Source: Symsagittifera roscoffensis
Taxonomy: Eukaryota; Xenacoelomorpha; Acoela; Convolutidae
Direction: 5' to 3'
Length of the DNA: 64,000 nucleotides
Assembly: GCF_963678635.1 (NCBI RefSeq)
Contig: NC_087071.1
Location: forward strand, 29,258,120-29,322,119
This document shows, one piece after another, positions 22,633-32,724 of this stretch; position 1 is the stretch's first letter; each line of letters opens with the position of its first letter. Below the pieces are notes generated by a model, which saw only the letters and a program-made list of their open reading frames with translations, did not search any database and was not told where the DNA came from. A program made the translations under genes and the position numbers.

Positions 22633-22983
22633 TTAAGTTTTTTTGCACCCTCTAAAGCAGAGCATTACCATCCTCAGAAGTGCAAAACTTATTTTTGTTC
22701 TTATATAGTTAATTGTGTCCGAGTATGATTCGTTCCGTTTTTCGCTTAGTTTCACTGCTAATTTCTGGACGGTTTTTGTAGAGCCCGGTGCTGCTCCTCC
22801 GGTACATGCAAAAATTAGTGGAACAAAGCTGCTGTGCTCCACATCCAGAATTCTTTGTTGGTTTTTCAGTGTTTTGACACTCTCATGATATTTGTAGGCG
22901 TCAGATACAGTTTTAGGGCAGGATTTAGCATGAGGGTTGAAAATTTTTACATCGAAAAGGTTCGGATGAATCGGCCTCCCCAA
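22633..22983 (-). pseudogene. RT element C-terminal end (second minus-strand element)
   Basis: Ends with a KLSEKRNESYSDTINYIRTK segment followed by ISFALLR...LCFRG. A Lys-x-Tyr-Ser, then ISFALLRS-x-LCLRG ending is characteristic of a family of RT elements abundant in cnidarians and other invertebrates (from memory, not searched). Order and strand place it downstream of the RT at 24764-23509. Confidence 0.55.
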
Positions 22984-23262
22984 AGTCCATTTGCCTTGAT
23001 GTCAAGTCGAGCGTCATCTTCAGTAGTGGTTGTTTTGTTGTGAAAGCTTTCGCCTTCCAACGATTGAAGTTTCGGCTCTATTTCAACATCATGGCATACT
23101 TCGTCCAGGAGTGTCGCAACGGTATCGCGAGATTCATTATGTCTTAGGTGAGTGTATCTTCCTTTGGGAGTGAGTCAGTGTGAACGGTTGTCCACACGGG
23201 CATATATGTGGGGTGTTTGGTGGTTCCCATCCATATCTCAGATGTAATCCATCGCTAGACTC

Positions 23263-23508
23263 TCATTTGTTGAGAGAGAAATTGTATTTTCTTAGGGAGA
23301 GCACGCTTAGCCAAATCGATGCTCCTTTCTGTGACGCTAGGTTTATTGTCAGTTTTTTTCTCTGATGAGCAATTTTCCATAATTTAGCCTTTTTTGAGAG
23401 TGTGATGTTATGTTTCTCAGTTTTGATGTTTCTATTTATCAGGGTTTGTTCTGTTTCAGCTATTTCTGTATCATTGTTTTCTAACGGATCACAATGGCTC
23501 GTGATCAC
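23263..23508 (-). pseudogene. RT element connection fragment
   Basis: An 81-codon piece, rich in Glu, Thr and Asn, then SQKGASIWLSVLSLRKYNFSLNK. The last part fits the segment after the RT thumb in this family (SxxGAS-WL..LP), so it continues the pol-like frame from 23509-23991 across a stop. Confidence 0.45.
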
Positions 23509-23991
23509 TCATAATTTTTTGGAAAACTCCGTGTTACTGCAGAGATCTAATCCTCCCATTCTTAGTGGTAGTGCAAAAAGGTTGCGATCTTCATCGCTTA
23601 TATGGTTTTTACCAGTAACACTAGGAAGTAGCTGCTGTCTGACGTTTTTCTCAATTTCATCCATTTTCTTGAATGCTTCCGGAGTTATTCTGGATAGAAA
23701 GCTTAATACATTTGGAACTCCCTCTGTGTAGCAGGAGTACGCGTTTTGTGGTGATGTTTTAGCTATTTTGGAAAGCTTTTCAGTTAGGGTAGCTGTCTTT
23801 TCAATTTCGCTTTCGATGTACTTATCGCATGCTGATGGTGTTTCTATGACTGATCCAAGGACTCTAAAACAGTCTACCATTGTAATAGTTGCGCCTTCGA
23901 ATACTTTTATGGCGCTTTCATGACAGTTTTCCTTTACTATGAGTTGACACTTGGAAGGCTTCACATTGTACCCGAAAGCTTTTCCGTGCAC
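23509..23991 (-). pseudogene. RT element, thumb region with LPLRMGGL motif
   Basis: Reads FGYNVKPSKCQLIVK (RT motif 6), then a RVLGSVI motif (motif 7), a long helical segment with AYSCYTEGVPN, and LLPSVTGKN...FALPLRMGGL near the end. This is the usual order after the palm in the family. The YADD catalytic box lies immediately upstream (about 24065-24050) in another frame. Confidence 0.6.
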
Positions 23992-23993
23992 AT

Positions 23994-24353
23994 CTAGGTT
24001 GTCCAGTTTTGCGCGGAGACTCTTAAGATCTCCTGCAGCGCTTCCATCATCTGCGTACCATTTTGAGTGACATTTGGTTTTTGCAGGAGCTCAATGAGTG
24101 GGATTATTCCAATTCCGTACATAGCCATTGCGAGGGGATCACCTTGCGTTGTGCCTTCGGTAGATGTCAAAACCGTGTTATTGACATATAAATTTGAGGG
24201 ATGTTTATATGAGTTGGCCAGCGCATGATGTAGTGCCGGACAAAGGATTTCTACATTTTTTAGAGCAAGTTCTCTATTGAGCGAGTTGAAGGCATTTTCT
24301 GCATCAATAAGTAGTATGGCTTCCGTTTCCGATTTCTCAAACTCCTTCTTCAA
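23994..24353 (-). pseudogene. RT element, palm with QGDP motif
   Basis: Carries ETEAILLIDAENAFNSLNRE (motif A with the catalytic Asp) and TSTEGTTQGDPLAMAMY (motif B). At its end the frame shifts; in the adjacent frame WYADDGSAAGDL gives the YADD active site. It follows 24390-24764 across a TGA stop that falls inside a QLC-GQ motif. So the RT has at least one nonsense codon and one frameshift. Confidence 0.65.
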
Positions 24354-24389
24354 GCTGTGGATAGCATATTCAATTCCATACTTCTGGCC

Positions 24390-24764
24390 TCAGCAGAGTT
24401 GGAAATTTATTCCAAGATTTTTAAGGTCTGATTTGATACATTGGGTGATTGTTTTGCCAATTATTCTTCTCAGAATCTCGCCTATACCAATGGGCCGTAC
24501 CCCTGAATTTTTATCCAGAGGTATCAGGTGACACGAGTTGTAAGCTGTTAAGTTTTCATGGGTGACAACTTTACTTGCTACTGTATAGGATAGTTTAGCA
24601 ATTGTTTTGCAAAGCTCAATGGATGTTTGGTTGAAGTGAGTTAATATCCTTCTCCATTCGCACGCATCTAGATCTGTGGGACCGTGGCTTCCATGCGTTT
24701 TCAGGGTTGATTTTCGAACTGTCTTGGCGTTTATTTGTTCGAATATAGAGGGGTGGTATGGCAT
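24390..24764 (-). pseudogene. RT element, fingers region
   Basis: Shows a THGSHGPTDLDACEWRRIL segment (pre-RT helix) and LIPLDKNSGVRPIGIGEILR then RIIGKTI (RT motifs 0-1: LxxK-xG-RPI). The tandem array at 7774-15130 carries the related RPIAIGNTLRR, so both RT elements in the window share this domain family but differ in sequence. Confidence 0.6.
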
Positions 24765-25480
24765 TGAGTCTTCATTTTATTCAGTTATATAGTTAATGTT
24801 CGCTGTTTTGGCTGGCGGGTGTTTTTCTCTCAGGATATTGACGACTGTTTTTCCTTCAATGACTTCGTTTAGAGGAAGTACTCCTTTTGTTGCCTTGTCT
24901 GAAAGGCAGCCAATGGCTGCAGATGTTTTGCTTGTACTCATTAGTTTTTCAAATTGCTTAGCTTACTCGTTTACTTCGGACTTCTTCTGTTTTGGATGTC
25001 TATTTTGGAGAGCTTCCGTTTCAGTGAAAAGTTCGTCTTATAGGCCTTGCTTCCATAAAATTATGCGGCGGCTCAGTGTTCTGGAATTTGATCCGTTTGT
25101 TTCTGATTTAGTTTTGGGGAGCAGCAGATGTGGGAGAAGCATTGCTGCTTTCATTGCGAAGTTAGAATTTGGTGTTTCTTCAACTAATGACAACAGCTGC
25201 AGGTTCAGTAATTCTATGAATTGGAAACCGGGCTTTTTCTTGCTTAGAACTATGAAACGCGGATTCCAGTTAACGACTTTTTTGTATATGTCAATTATTT
25301 TAATTTCAAGTTCTTGGTCGATAAGTTTCCAGGGGTCGAAGGGGGCTGTAGTGATTGCTGGGAGCGATGGATAAGATTGTGTTGCGTTGGGTAGTGCGTT
25401 TGTTTCAGGTGTGCCGGTGATGTTTCTTTTTGAGTTGTGATGGGGGCTGTGCTTGTTGGTCTGTTTATGGATTTAGGCCC
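24765..25480 (-). pseudogene. RT element, pre-RT linker (decayed)
   Basis: Minus-strand frames between the PHD-like finger and the RT give a basic, helical region with stops (for example a VVNWNPRFIVLSKKKPGFQ stretch near 25290-25200). The long plus-strand frame over it (24796-25374) is only the antisense of this region. Confidence 0.35.
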
Positions 25481-25650
25481 TTTTGCAAAATTCTCGGGAT
25501 TGCATTGTATGCAGGAGAACCCATCGTAATAAAATTTGCTGCTCTGTTGCCCGCTACATGAGACATGGATGTATGCTTTGCAAATGACACACCATATGCC
25601 TCCTTTTCGGAGGTTGCTTTGCAAATATGGCAGTGCAATTGATCGGCCAT
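25480..25650 (-). pseudogene. PHD-like zinc finger at the N-terminus of the RT element ORF
   Basis: Two overlapping frames share one Cys/His pattern: HCHICKA from the frame starting at 25650, then GGIWCVICKAYIHVSCSG and FSCIQC in the next frame (C-x2-C, C-x2-C-x4-H-x2-C, C-x2-C). A one-base frameshift near 25605 splits it. The 5' end of this ORF lies only 38 bp from the LTR of the 24-kb element. Confidence 0.5.
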
Positions 25651-25683
25651 AATTTGGCAGCATGGAGGGTAAATTTATGGTGA

Positions 25684-25688
25684 ATATA
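25684..25688. other. Target-site duplication, left (ATATA)
   Basis: The 5 bp before the 5' LTR are ATATA, identical to the 5 bp after the 3' LTR (50108-50112). Ty3/gypsy integrases typically make 4-6 bp duplications. Confidence 0.85.
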
Positions 25689-25858
25689 TGTGGCATTCGA
25701 CCAGAATGGCCAAAATGCAATTTGTGCAGACTTCGAATTTTTAGCAGTAAGCCTTCCGGATTTGTGGTTATTAAGAACTAAGATTGTTATTGGAACGATT
25801 GGCCAAAAGGTGAGGGCTGGAATATTCTAGTATTTTTAAATTTCAAAAATTCGAATTA

Positions 25859-25866
25859 TGACGTCA
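25859..25866. promoter_or_regulatory. CRE-like palindrome TGACGTCA in the 5' LTR
   Basis: TGACGTCA is the consensus for CREB/ATF-type bZIP factors. The 3' LTR has GGACGTCA at this place. Function not shown; a single 8-mer in 920 bp is only suggestive. Confidence 0.35.
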
Positions 25867-26008
25867 TATTTCTGAGAAACGTCAGAAACGGCCATTCTGG
25901 CTAAAAAAACGAGAAAAAAAGAGAACAACTTTATCTGCGATAGCGAACAGGACGAAAATCGAGATTAAAAACGACAACGAACTACAGAATAGCAGAGGAC
26001 ATTCCGAG

Positions 26009-26040
26009 TTGCAACTATTATGCTGCTACAATAGTTGCAA
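26009..26040 (+). promoter_or_regulatory. Conserved LTR hairpin 1, 5' LTR copy
   Basis: Arms TTGCAACTATTAT and ACAATAGTTGCAA around GCTGCT. One A:C mismatch here; the 3' LTR copy pairs perfectly over 13 bp. The solo LTR has the same stem with two paired substitutions. Confidence 0.7.
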
Positions 26041-26041
26041 G

Positions 26042-26057
26042 GCCGTTGCGAACAACG
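26042..26057 (+). promoter_or_regulatory. LTR hairpin 2 (CCGTTG/CAACGG)
   Basis: A 6-bp stem closed by a CGAA loop follows hairpin 1 after a single base. In the solo LTR the same place holds TTCCTG/CAGGAA (about 16909-16925), a different sequence that still pairs. Confidence 0.5.
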
Positions 26058-26620
26058 GTGAAGGGTAAGAGACAGCCTTCCGGAATAGGAGGAAATCAAG
26101 ATTAACGAGCTTGATTCAGCGGATTCGTCAATCCGGAAGGGTAAAGGAACTGAAACTTTTATCCTGCCACATAAACTTTTAGCATCCTGTCATGTCCTGA
26201 CTTGAATTTAATTGATATTTGGATTAGTTTTGACAAGGATGAGGTGCTAGGAGTTGGGGGGAGAGGGTTGATCCATCTTCGATGGAGATGATGATTTTTA
26301 TCTACTGAACAAAAACAATAGTAATATAATAAGTAGTAACCCTGTTTTTAGGAGTGACCTCGTGGTCTGGGGATACTGAGACCCAGCCATGAGCTCACTA
26401 GTTGCATGTAATTAAGTTAATTTGAGCGTTCTGGTCGAAGCCGGAGAGCAGTAACGTTTTTGTCGACCCGATGTTAGAAAGACCACCGAAAAAAACTGGC
26501 TTGGTAGAGACGGTGAAAAGCATGCAAAGTTCTGTTTAGACGTTAGCCAGTCGTCTTAAGACTTAGTTTTGTTATCCGTCGATATGTATCTTCCGGGCGA
26601 ATATTACATACATGTTTTTA

Positions 26621-26638
26621 TGGCGCTCCTGGGTGTTA
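26621..26638 (+). promoter_or_regulatory. Candidate primer binding site (TGGCGCTCCTGGGTGTTA)
   Basis: Begins with TGG, as expected for pairing to a tRNA 3' CCA, and lies 12 nt after the LTR end, a little further than usual. I could not match it to a specific tRNA acceptor by eye. Confidence 0.4.
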
Positions 26639-27163
26639 TTCTTTTTTAACATCATGACCGGCAGAACCGTTAACGAGCACTCCGCGCCGAGCGGATGCTC
26701 ACATTAACGCCCTTAATAGGCCTAAACCGCCGGGGCGGAAGGGTAGTTTGGAACGCGGAAGCCTTCCGGATTACCGTGAATAGTTTTTTAACCTAGTTAA
26801 GACCGAAAATTCACGAACCAGGAAGGGTGGGGGGAATCGCGAACCCCTCATCCCCTGAGTGGTTTGTGACCAAAAACACTTAAAGATATAAGTAAAACCA
26901 AACAAAAAGTAGTATAGTACCCAAGAAAAACAAAAAACATAAAAAATAGCCGAAAAAACCAAAAACAGTAAAAAAGTAAAAAATCAGTAGAAATCATCCC
27001 CCCAGACAAGATGTGATCCAACCCCCCCGTTTGTTGTTGATAGATATATTGTTGTTACAGGCATTTATATCTGTCAGGATTGTTACGATCAGTTTTGTAG
27101 CCCGTTTGTGAGGCTTGTACTGTAGGGTTATTTGAGCATTTAAGCACGTTAATGATAAATTGC

Positions 27164-27210
27164 GCTCAATCCGGAAGGGTCAGCTGATTTGCGCTCAATT
27201 CGGAAGGGTC
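27164..27210 (+). repeat. Direct repeat TTTGCGCTCAATTCGGAAGG pair
   Basis: Two copies of a TTGCGCTCAATxCGGAAGGGTC block, 30 bp apart, form an isolated pair of the leader motif upstream of the main cluster. Confidence 0.7.
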
Positions 27211-28471
27211 TTGGGTGAAGACCGATCCGGCAAGCAGTACAAGGAGCAACAAGAAGGGGCTCAATGACAACAACAATCGACTGTTGGGTATCGTTAACAA
27301 GTTTTGTATCCCTTTTGGTACAAAAAGTAAGATAGTAATCTGTGGGGGGCTCGACAGTGCTGCACTGTAGTGACCCTTCACCGAACTGCGAATATCTGAG
27401 TTAAGCACCTTAATTCAGATATTAAACAAACCCGGAGGGGTATAGTATTACTATTATTATTACTTATAGAGCCTATATTAATAGTCTTATATCGTTTTTC
27501 AGTGAAAAACAACGAAAACAGACCGGTTTTTAGGGTCAAAATAGCGATAATTTGATCCCCCCACAAGTCGCGATTTTCGAGATATCGATAATTTTTGAAA
27601 CGGAAAAAAGCGCTAATTTAGTGTGTTACATCGTAACTGCACTACCATAATAGATAGAACCGGTTAAGTCAAGTTCGAAGGTGGTTGGAACTATTTTGGT
27701 ACCGAAAACTGAAATTTCGTGATTTTTGAGAAAACGGAACACTATAAATTTAGAAAATTTTTTGAAATTTTTGAGTTACGACAGTAAAAATAGTTGTTCG
27801 GACAACGTCCACTAGTGAATCTACGAGTTTTAAAACCCGCTACCCGAAAGCCTTCCGCGTTCCAGAGAAATCGAACTTAACGAGTTTGATTTGGTGGATT
27901 CATCAATCCGGAGGGGTCCAGGTAGCATAGTTTTTCGCAAATTTTTTCTACAAAAGCGTTTTAGATCGGGTCTTTTGCATTGAACTAGAGTATAGGCCTC
28001 CTGAGCTCGGATCAATAATTTTTAGGTCGAAAGGACCAGAATTGCGGAAAAAGTTAGGCGGAACCTATAAGAGAGAAAATTTTTGAGTTTAGAAAGAAGA
28101 CGACTTAGTTAATAACTTTGGAACTACTGAGCACATCGAGTTGATCTTGGTACCAATAGATCAGAAATTAGCTGAGCTTACTGACAGGGTCAGAAAATTT
28201 TTCGAAAAATAAGCGTGAAAATTTTTTGAGATTGTTTTTGGCAAATTCCTCAATTTGGAAGGGTACACCCTTCACGTTTAAAAAAAAAAATTTTTTAGAA
28301 GAGCCCTTATACCCCTACCAAAAGGTAATAGCGGTTGAATAAAGTAACTTTAGGCCGTTCTAGACGAAAAGGGAGGGCTAAAGGCACAACAAAAGCTTAA
28401 TCGAGCCGAAGTCAGGCCGGCGATAAGACCCTTCACCGTTAGTGTGAATTGGCAAATAAGAGGCTTAACTT

Positions 28472-28787
28472 CAATCCGGAAGGGTCTAGGAAGGTAGTAC
28501 ATACCCTTCCCAGTTTATTGAAAGAGCATAATTGCATCGGAGAACGTATCCGGAGGGGTATAGGTTGAAAAAAGGAAATTACAAAACCGGAGGGCTCCCA
28601 ATCCGGAGGGGTCAAAGATTTTTCAAGTTAGGAGGGGTCCGAATCCGGAGGGGTCTTATAGTTGCTAATTCGGAGGGGTCCAAATCCGGAGGGATCTTGT
28701 ATTAACCAACTCAGAGGGGTCCAAATCCGGAGGGGTCTAGATTCTATTAGTCCGGAAGGGTCCTATTTGTGCCAATCCGGAGGGGTA
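28472..28787 (+). repeat. Cluster of 12 AATCCGGAGGGGTC-type motifs
   Basis: Copies start at about 28472, 28547, 28584, 28600, 28629, 28641, 28667, 28682, 28709, 28723, 28749 and 28773. Spacing is irregular (12-75 bp), so the motif, not a fixed unit length, is what recurs. The core TCCGGA is a palindrome. Other copies lie at about 26736, 26824, 27168, 27196, 27431, 27905 and 28250, and the LTR has one at about 26129. Confidence 0.8.
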
Positions 28788-29562
28788 TTATTTTATTAAG
28801 GAGTTAGGTAGACGAAAGAAAGACTAAAAAGTGAGAGGTATTAGGTTATTAACACATAGGCTAGGTATCAGTGACTGCACTGGTAACTTGCCTTTCAATA
28901 AGAACCAGACTAATACAAAACAGGTCCGAACTCGGATATTCGCGACACTAAGTCTAAATTAAAAAGAGCGTGATTCATTGGTGTGGATTGAAACATAATA
29001 CGTTTTTGGGAAAAGTGACTGCCCTGAGGATTTTAGTAGGTCTAGCTCGGGCAGTCCGAAGGCAGATAGGCAACACTGTACTCGGTGGGTGCAATAGACG
29101 CCCACTTGAGAAAATTACTGCCTTCAAAGTTTTGTCTGTTTGGTGCAGCACCGAGCAGGGAAAGCTTTTTCTTTAAAAGACAAGTTCGACTATTGTACTG
29201 CGACCGACCAAGAGTACATTACACATACGTTTTTTTAGAGACATTCATATTTTGTCAAAATAAATATTTTTGTTTTTGATTTTAAGTCAGCATAAACTGT
29301 GCTTGATTGGGTAGTGAGTACACTATCTTTTAAATTTACTGATAACATCATATTGTGCTAGTTTTCAAATCTTACCACCCATAATCGGTTAGTGTGAATA
29401 AATTTTATACAAACTGTACTCTGATAACATACAGGGATTCGTGGTCACTATTTAATAGAATCTTGTGAAAATTATTGTGTTGTGTCATTATTATTGTTAA
29501 TAAAACTATAAGGTATCTAGCAGTCAGGTTAAGTATAGGCATTAATAAGTGACAACCAGAGG

Positions 29563-32500
29563 ATGAGTCTAGACAAGTCAAGGATACCAAAACGAGGTAA
29601 TAGTTCTAGGAAATTCATACCTGAAGAGCAAAGAAAAACGATGACCGATCCTTTTGTGGATTGGATCAAGCGATCCCGGTCTGACAAAAGGGGGACGGTT
29701 TCAGGCAGAATGGTTGAAACGAGAAGTCAGAAGACCTCAGAAGAGCGAAGAGAACTGTTAGAAGTGGAGGTCAATACGGACCATACCATGAATGACAACC
29801 AGGAAGTAAATGGACTGGGAGGAAGAGGCAGAAGGCTGGCGAGTGAATCTACCCCGGTAGAACAAGGCCATGATTTTGCCACTTCCACCGGGACATTGGA
29901 TCGAGAAGAGATGTCGGAACTGTCCGACATCTCAACTGAAGTAACGGCAACTAGAAGATCTCCAACAGACAACACCATGATGGCAAGCGGAACTGGGAAA
30001 CAAACAACGTCATCATCGTTCTCAGAAAGAATGAAGAACACCTTCGGAAACATCTTTCCATTCACCATGGGAGGAGGCGCGGGAAACGAAGTTGAAACCC
30101 AGGAGGAAGAGGTTGAAGAGGAGCAAGGGGACTTTGGATCTCAAGTCAGCCTTAATAGTTCGATCCAGGAGAGTGAGGCACACGTCGGAAGAGAGACTGG
30201 AACCATGGACAAATTTGGTGTAGTGACAACGATAAGCAAAGAGGCAAACACACCGGGCCAGTCAAAGGACTTCGCGATTAATACAAGTTCGGAGCCACAA
30301 CCTGGAGAGGGTAGAACCAGAGGGCTCGGCAACGCGTTAATGGATCCTGAAATAAATAATGAAAAGACGTTGAAGCAGAGAGTCAAGGCCCGGATCTCGA
30401 CAAGCACGAAGTTACCTGGGACCGACAGGGTTACACCACCACTAGTGACGCCACTCATGGATAACGGGGCAGCACTAGAGGAAGCCTTAAAAAACATAGT
30501 GGACAGCTTAGGAGAACAAAACGAGCAGATGTCGATAAGGATGAGTGAACTAGAAAGAGCAGTTCACATTGAAAGAGAAAGTCTGCGGGAAGAAATAAAC
30601 CGCAACAGACAAGAAGTTGGCAGGAGCGAAAAACGCTTGAAAGAAAGAGCGGACGAACATATGACGAGGAACTTGTCGCGAATGACAAGAGAGGCGGAAC
30701 AGAGGGAGTTACGCTTAAGAGCCGACATGGAGAAGTTAAGAATTCAACAAGAGCAGTCTCTTGGGACTCTTGACACAAAGATAGATGCGATGATGGAGAG
30801 GCGAACTCAGGCTATCATGGATAGGTTGGACGGGCTACTAAGCAGCAAGAGTGGACCAAAAGAAGGAGAGCCGAACTCGGGAGGTCCCAGTAGGGAACCG
30901 AGGGTGAACTTCAATGAACATCAAAGGAGAAAGACGTATGGATCCACTAGAGGCAGGGGCAGTTCATCACGCTATGCCACAAGGGGTAATGCAGCATGGG
31001 GCCCGAACAGTAGAGCAAGTTCAACGGGGAACAGACAAACCTCTAACGAACGACCAACGCAAGGCACACATGCGACTGGGAGAAGTGATTCCGGCAACAG
31101 GGGGCATGCAAGCTCGAGGAGGAGTCATGTGGGCCAAGCGGGAAGCGCTCACGGTGATTCGGATTGCAGGGATGCACCGCACACAGAGCCTTCGACGAGG
31201 TGTGAGGACACTCAAGCGGGACACTCAAGGGATGCTACGGCAATGGCCACAGCATTTGAACCCCTGAACAGGTCTTTGGAGACATTCCTGACGCGGTTAT
31301 CTAGAACCAATGAACGCAGTGAGAAGTCCAGAAGAGTCTTTAAGAAGCCAAGATGCTACAAAGACGAATCTGATGGCTGTATTGATACCTGGATAGAGGT
31401 AATGAAGCTGCATTTCGAGGAAGAGGACTTGTCGGAGAGACAGGAATGCAGCGCGCTCACCAGCAACTTAGAAGGGACAGCCCTGAACTGTGTCATGGCC
31501 AAGAAACAGTATCAACGTGACACTGCTGAGAAAATCTTCGAAATCTTGTTAAACCGTTTCGGATCAGGGGTGCAGGGGCACCAGGCGATGATGCGCTTCG
31601 AGAAACGGAGGCAACGAGAAGATGAAACCATAGACAAGTTTCTCGATGATTTGGAAATGCTGAGAAGACGTAGCCAACCGGATGAGTCAAACCGAAGGAT
31701 GAACCTGGCCGTAGCCTCAAAATTCATCGATGGTGTGAAAAATGATGAACTTCGTACGATGCTAGCAACGCATTACACACCACTATCAACTAATGCGCCA
31801 ACACCGGAGGAGTTAAGGCTCAAATCAAATGAGTATCTTTTGTTGAAACCTCCTTCGAGATCTGGATATTACAAGAACAATTATGGAAGTTTTAACAACG
31901 GACCAGCAAACCAAGGGAACAATTGGTACAAACCGAGGGATGATATGGACAAGAGACGCTCTTGTGCTAATTGCAGTTCAACGGACCATCATGTGTCAGC
32001 ATGCCCAGCTTACAAACAAGGCATGAAAGCAATAGGCTTTAGCCTCGAGGACGAAGATGCGTCAGAGTTGGACCATGAGGATTTCATGAGAAGAGTAATT
32101 GCGAAATTCGGCCCGAGGTGTTTCTTTTGCAACTTGGAAGGTCATTTTAAATCAGATTGTCCGCAATTCTGGGATGCAGTGGCAGACATCAAGCATCCAA
32201 GACATGAAGAAGCTTTGTCAGGAGTGAAAGCCAGCAAGGCTCGACTTTTGAGTGAAGCGGAGGCACGCAGAAAGGATAAACCTCAAGAGCTGGCGGCAAA
32301 CAAAATGCAAGCGGTAACAGGGGAGACACGTGAGCCGGAACCGGCAACTGCGGCTGAGGACTTCAAGATCGATTATAAGGCAGCCGCAAGGGATGCTCTA
32401 AACAGAGTACAACAGGAATTGGTGACGAAAGAGATCGAACAAAAAGTGAAACTTGAACTGGAAAATGAAAAGCTTCAGGAGCGACTGAATACCTTCGAAG

Positions 32501-32724
32501 CAACGGAGTTCGAAGAGACGAAAACACCAAGCAGTTTAGACATGAAACTTAAAGTGATCTCCGGTAAGAGGTTCGGCATGGTGCCGCAGGGAAGCAAGAT
32601 ACAGTCGATAATCTCAGTGGCTGGACATCAGGTAATCAGAAATCTGAGTGAACCATCCGAGTTCACTTTGATGCATTTGGACACATATGCAGATTATCTG
32701 AGACAGGTGGAGCCACGCACCTAG
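29563..32724 (+). CDS. gag: Gag-like polyprotein, 1053 aa, two CCHC zinc knuckles
   Basis: Structural protein of the retrotransposon. Residues 1-300 are acidic and low in complexity; about 302-426 form a strong Glu/Arg-rich coiled coil; about 430-560 are Gly/Ser/Arg/His-rich and probably disordered; about 590-765 match the retrotransposon Gag/capsid pattern (WIEVMKLHF...LTSNLEGTALNC...FLDDLEMLRRR). Two nucleic-acid-binding CCHC knuckles follow, CANCSSTDHHVSAC (about 805) and CFFCNLEGHFKSDC (about 852). Typical gypsy gag proteins are 300-500 aa, so this one is unusually long. The first ATG of the open frame is used. The frame ends in TAG and the protease frame continues in the same phase after it. 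Confidence 0.85.
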   Translation: MSLDKSRIPKRGNSSRKFIPEEQRKTMTDPFVDWIKRSRSDKRGTVSGRMVETRSQKTSEERRELLEVEVNTDHTMNDNQEVNGLGGRGRRLASESTPVEQGHDFATSTGTLDREEMSELSDISTEVTATRRSPTDNTMMASGTGKQTTSSSFSERMKNTFGNIFPFTMGGGAGNEVETQEEEVEEEQGDFGSQVSLNSSIQESEAHVGRETGTMDKFGVVTTISKEANTPGQSKDFAINTSSEPQPGEGRTRGLGNALMDPEINNEKTLKQRVKARISTSTKLPGTDRVTPPLVTPLMDNGAALEEALKNIVDSLGEQNEQMSIRMSELERAVHIERESLREEINRNRQEVGRSEKRLKERADEHMTRNLSRMTREAEQRELRLRADMEKLRIQQEQSLGTLDTKIDAMMERRTQAIMDRLDGLLSSKSGPKEGEPNSGGPSREPRVNFNEHQRRKTYGSTRGRGSSSRYATRGNAAWGPNSRASSTGNRQTSNERPTQGTHATGRSDSGNRGHASSRRSHVGQAGSAHGDSDCRDAPHTEPSTRCEDTQAGHSRDATAMATAFEPLNRSLETFLTRLSRTNERSEKSRRVFKKPRCYKDESDGCIDTWIEVMKLHFEEEDLSERQECSALTSNLEGTALNCVMAKKQYQRDTAEKIFEILLNRFGSGVQGHQAMMRFEKRRQREDETIDKFLDDLEMLRRRSQPDESNRRMNLAVASKFIDGVKNDELRTMLATHYTPLSTNAPTPEELRLKSNEYLLLKPPSRSGYYKNNYGSFNNGPANQGNNWYKPRDDMDKRRSCANCSSTDHHVSACPAYKQGMKAIGFSLEDEDASELDHEDFMRRVIAKFGPRCFFCNLEGHFKSDCPQFWDAVADIKHPRHEEALSGVKASKARLLSEAEARRKDKPQELAANKMQAVTGETREPEPATAAEDFKIDYKAAARDALNRVQQELVTKEIEQKVKLELENEKLQERLNTFEATEFEETKTPSSLDMKLKVISGKRFGMVPQGSKIQSIISVAGHQVIRNLSEPSEFTLMHLDTYADYLRQVEPRT

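Larger units (their letters stand above)
25689..26608 (+). mobile_element. 5' LTR (920 bp)
   Basis: TGTGGCATTC...GAATATTACA, with TG...CA ends. Contains a palindromic TGACGTCA (25859-25866), two hairpins (26009-26040 and 26042-26057), and an AATATAATAAG box (about 26321). Differs from the 3' LTR at about 17 bases and one G-run length. Confidence 0.93.
26609..29562 (+). other. Long untranslated leader of the LTR element
   Basis: About 2.95 kb between the 5' LTR and gag without a credible ORF. It holds a PBS candidate, AT-rich stretches and at least 17 copies of an AATCCGGARGGGTC-type motif, 12 of them packed into 28472-28787. Such leaders usually carry primer binding, packaging and translation signals; which of these the motif serves is unknown. 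Confidence 0.75.

Noticed and set aside
24796-25374. 192-codon plus-strand frame
   Set aside because: It is antisense to the pre-RT part of the minus-strand RT element and has no motif of its own.
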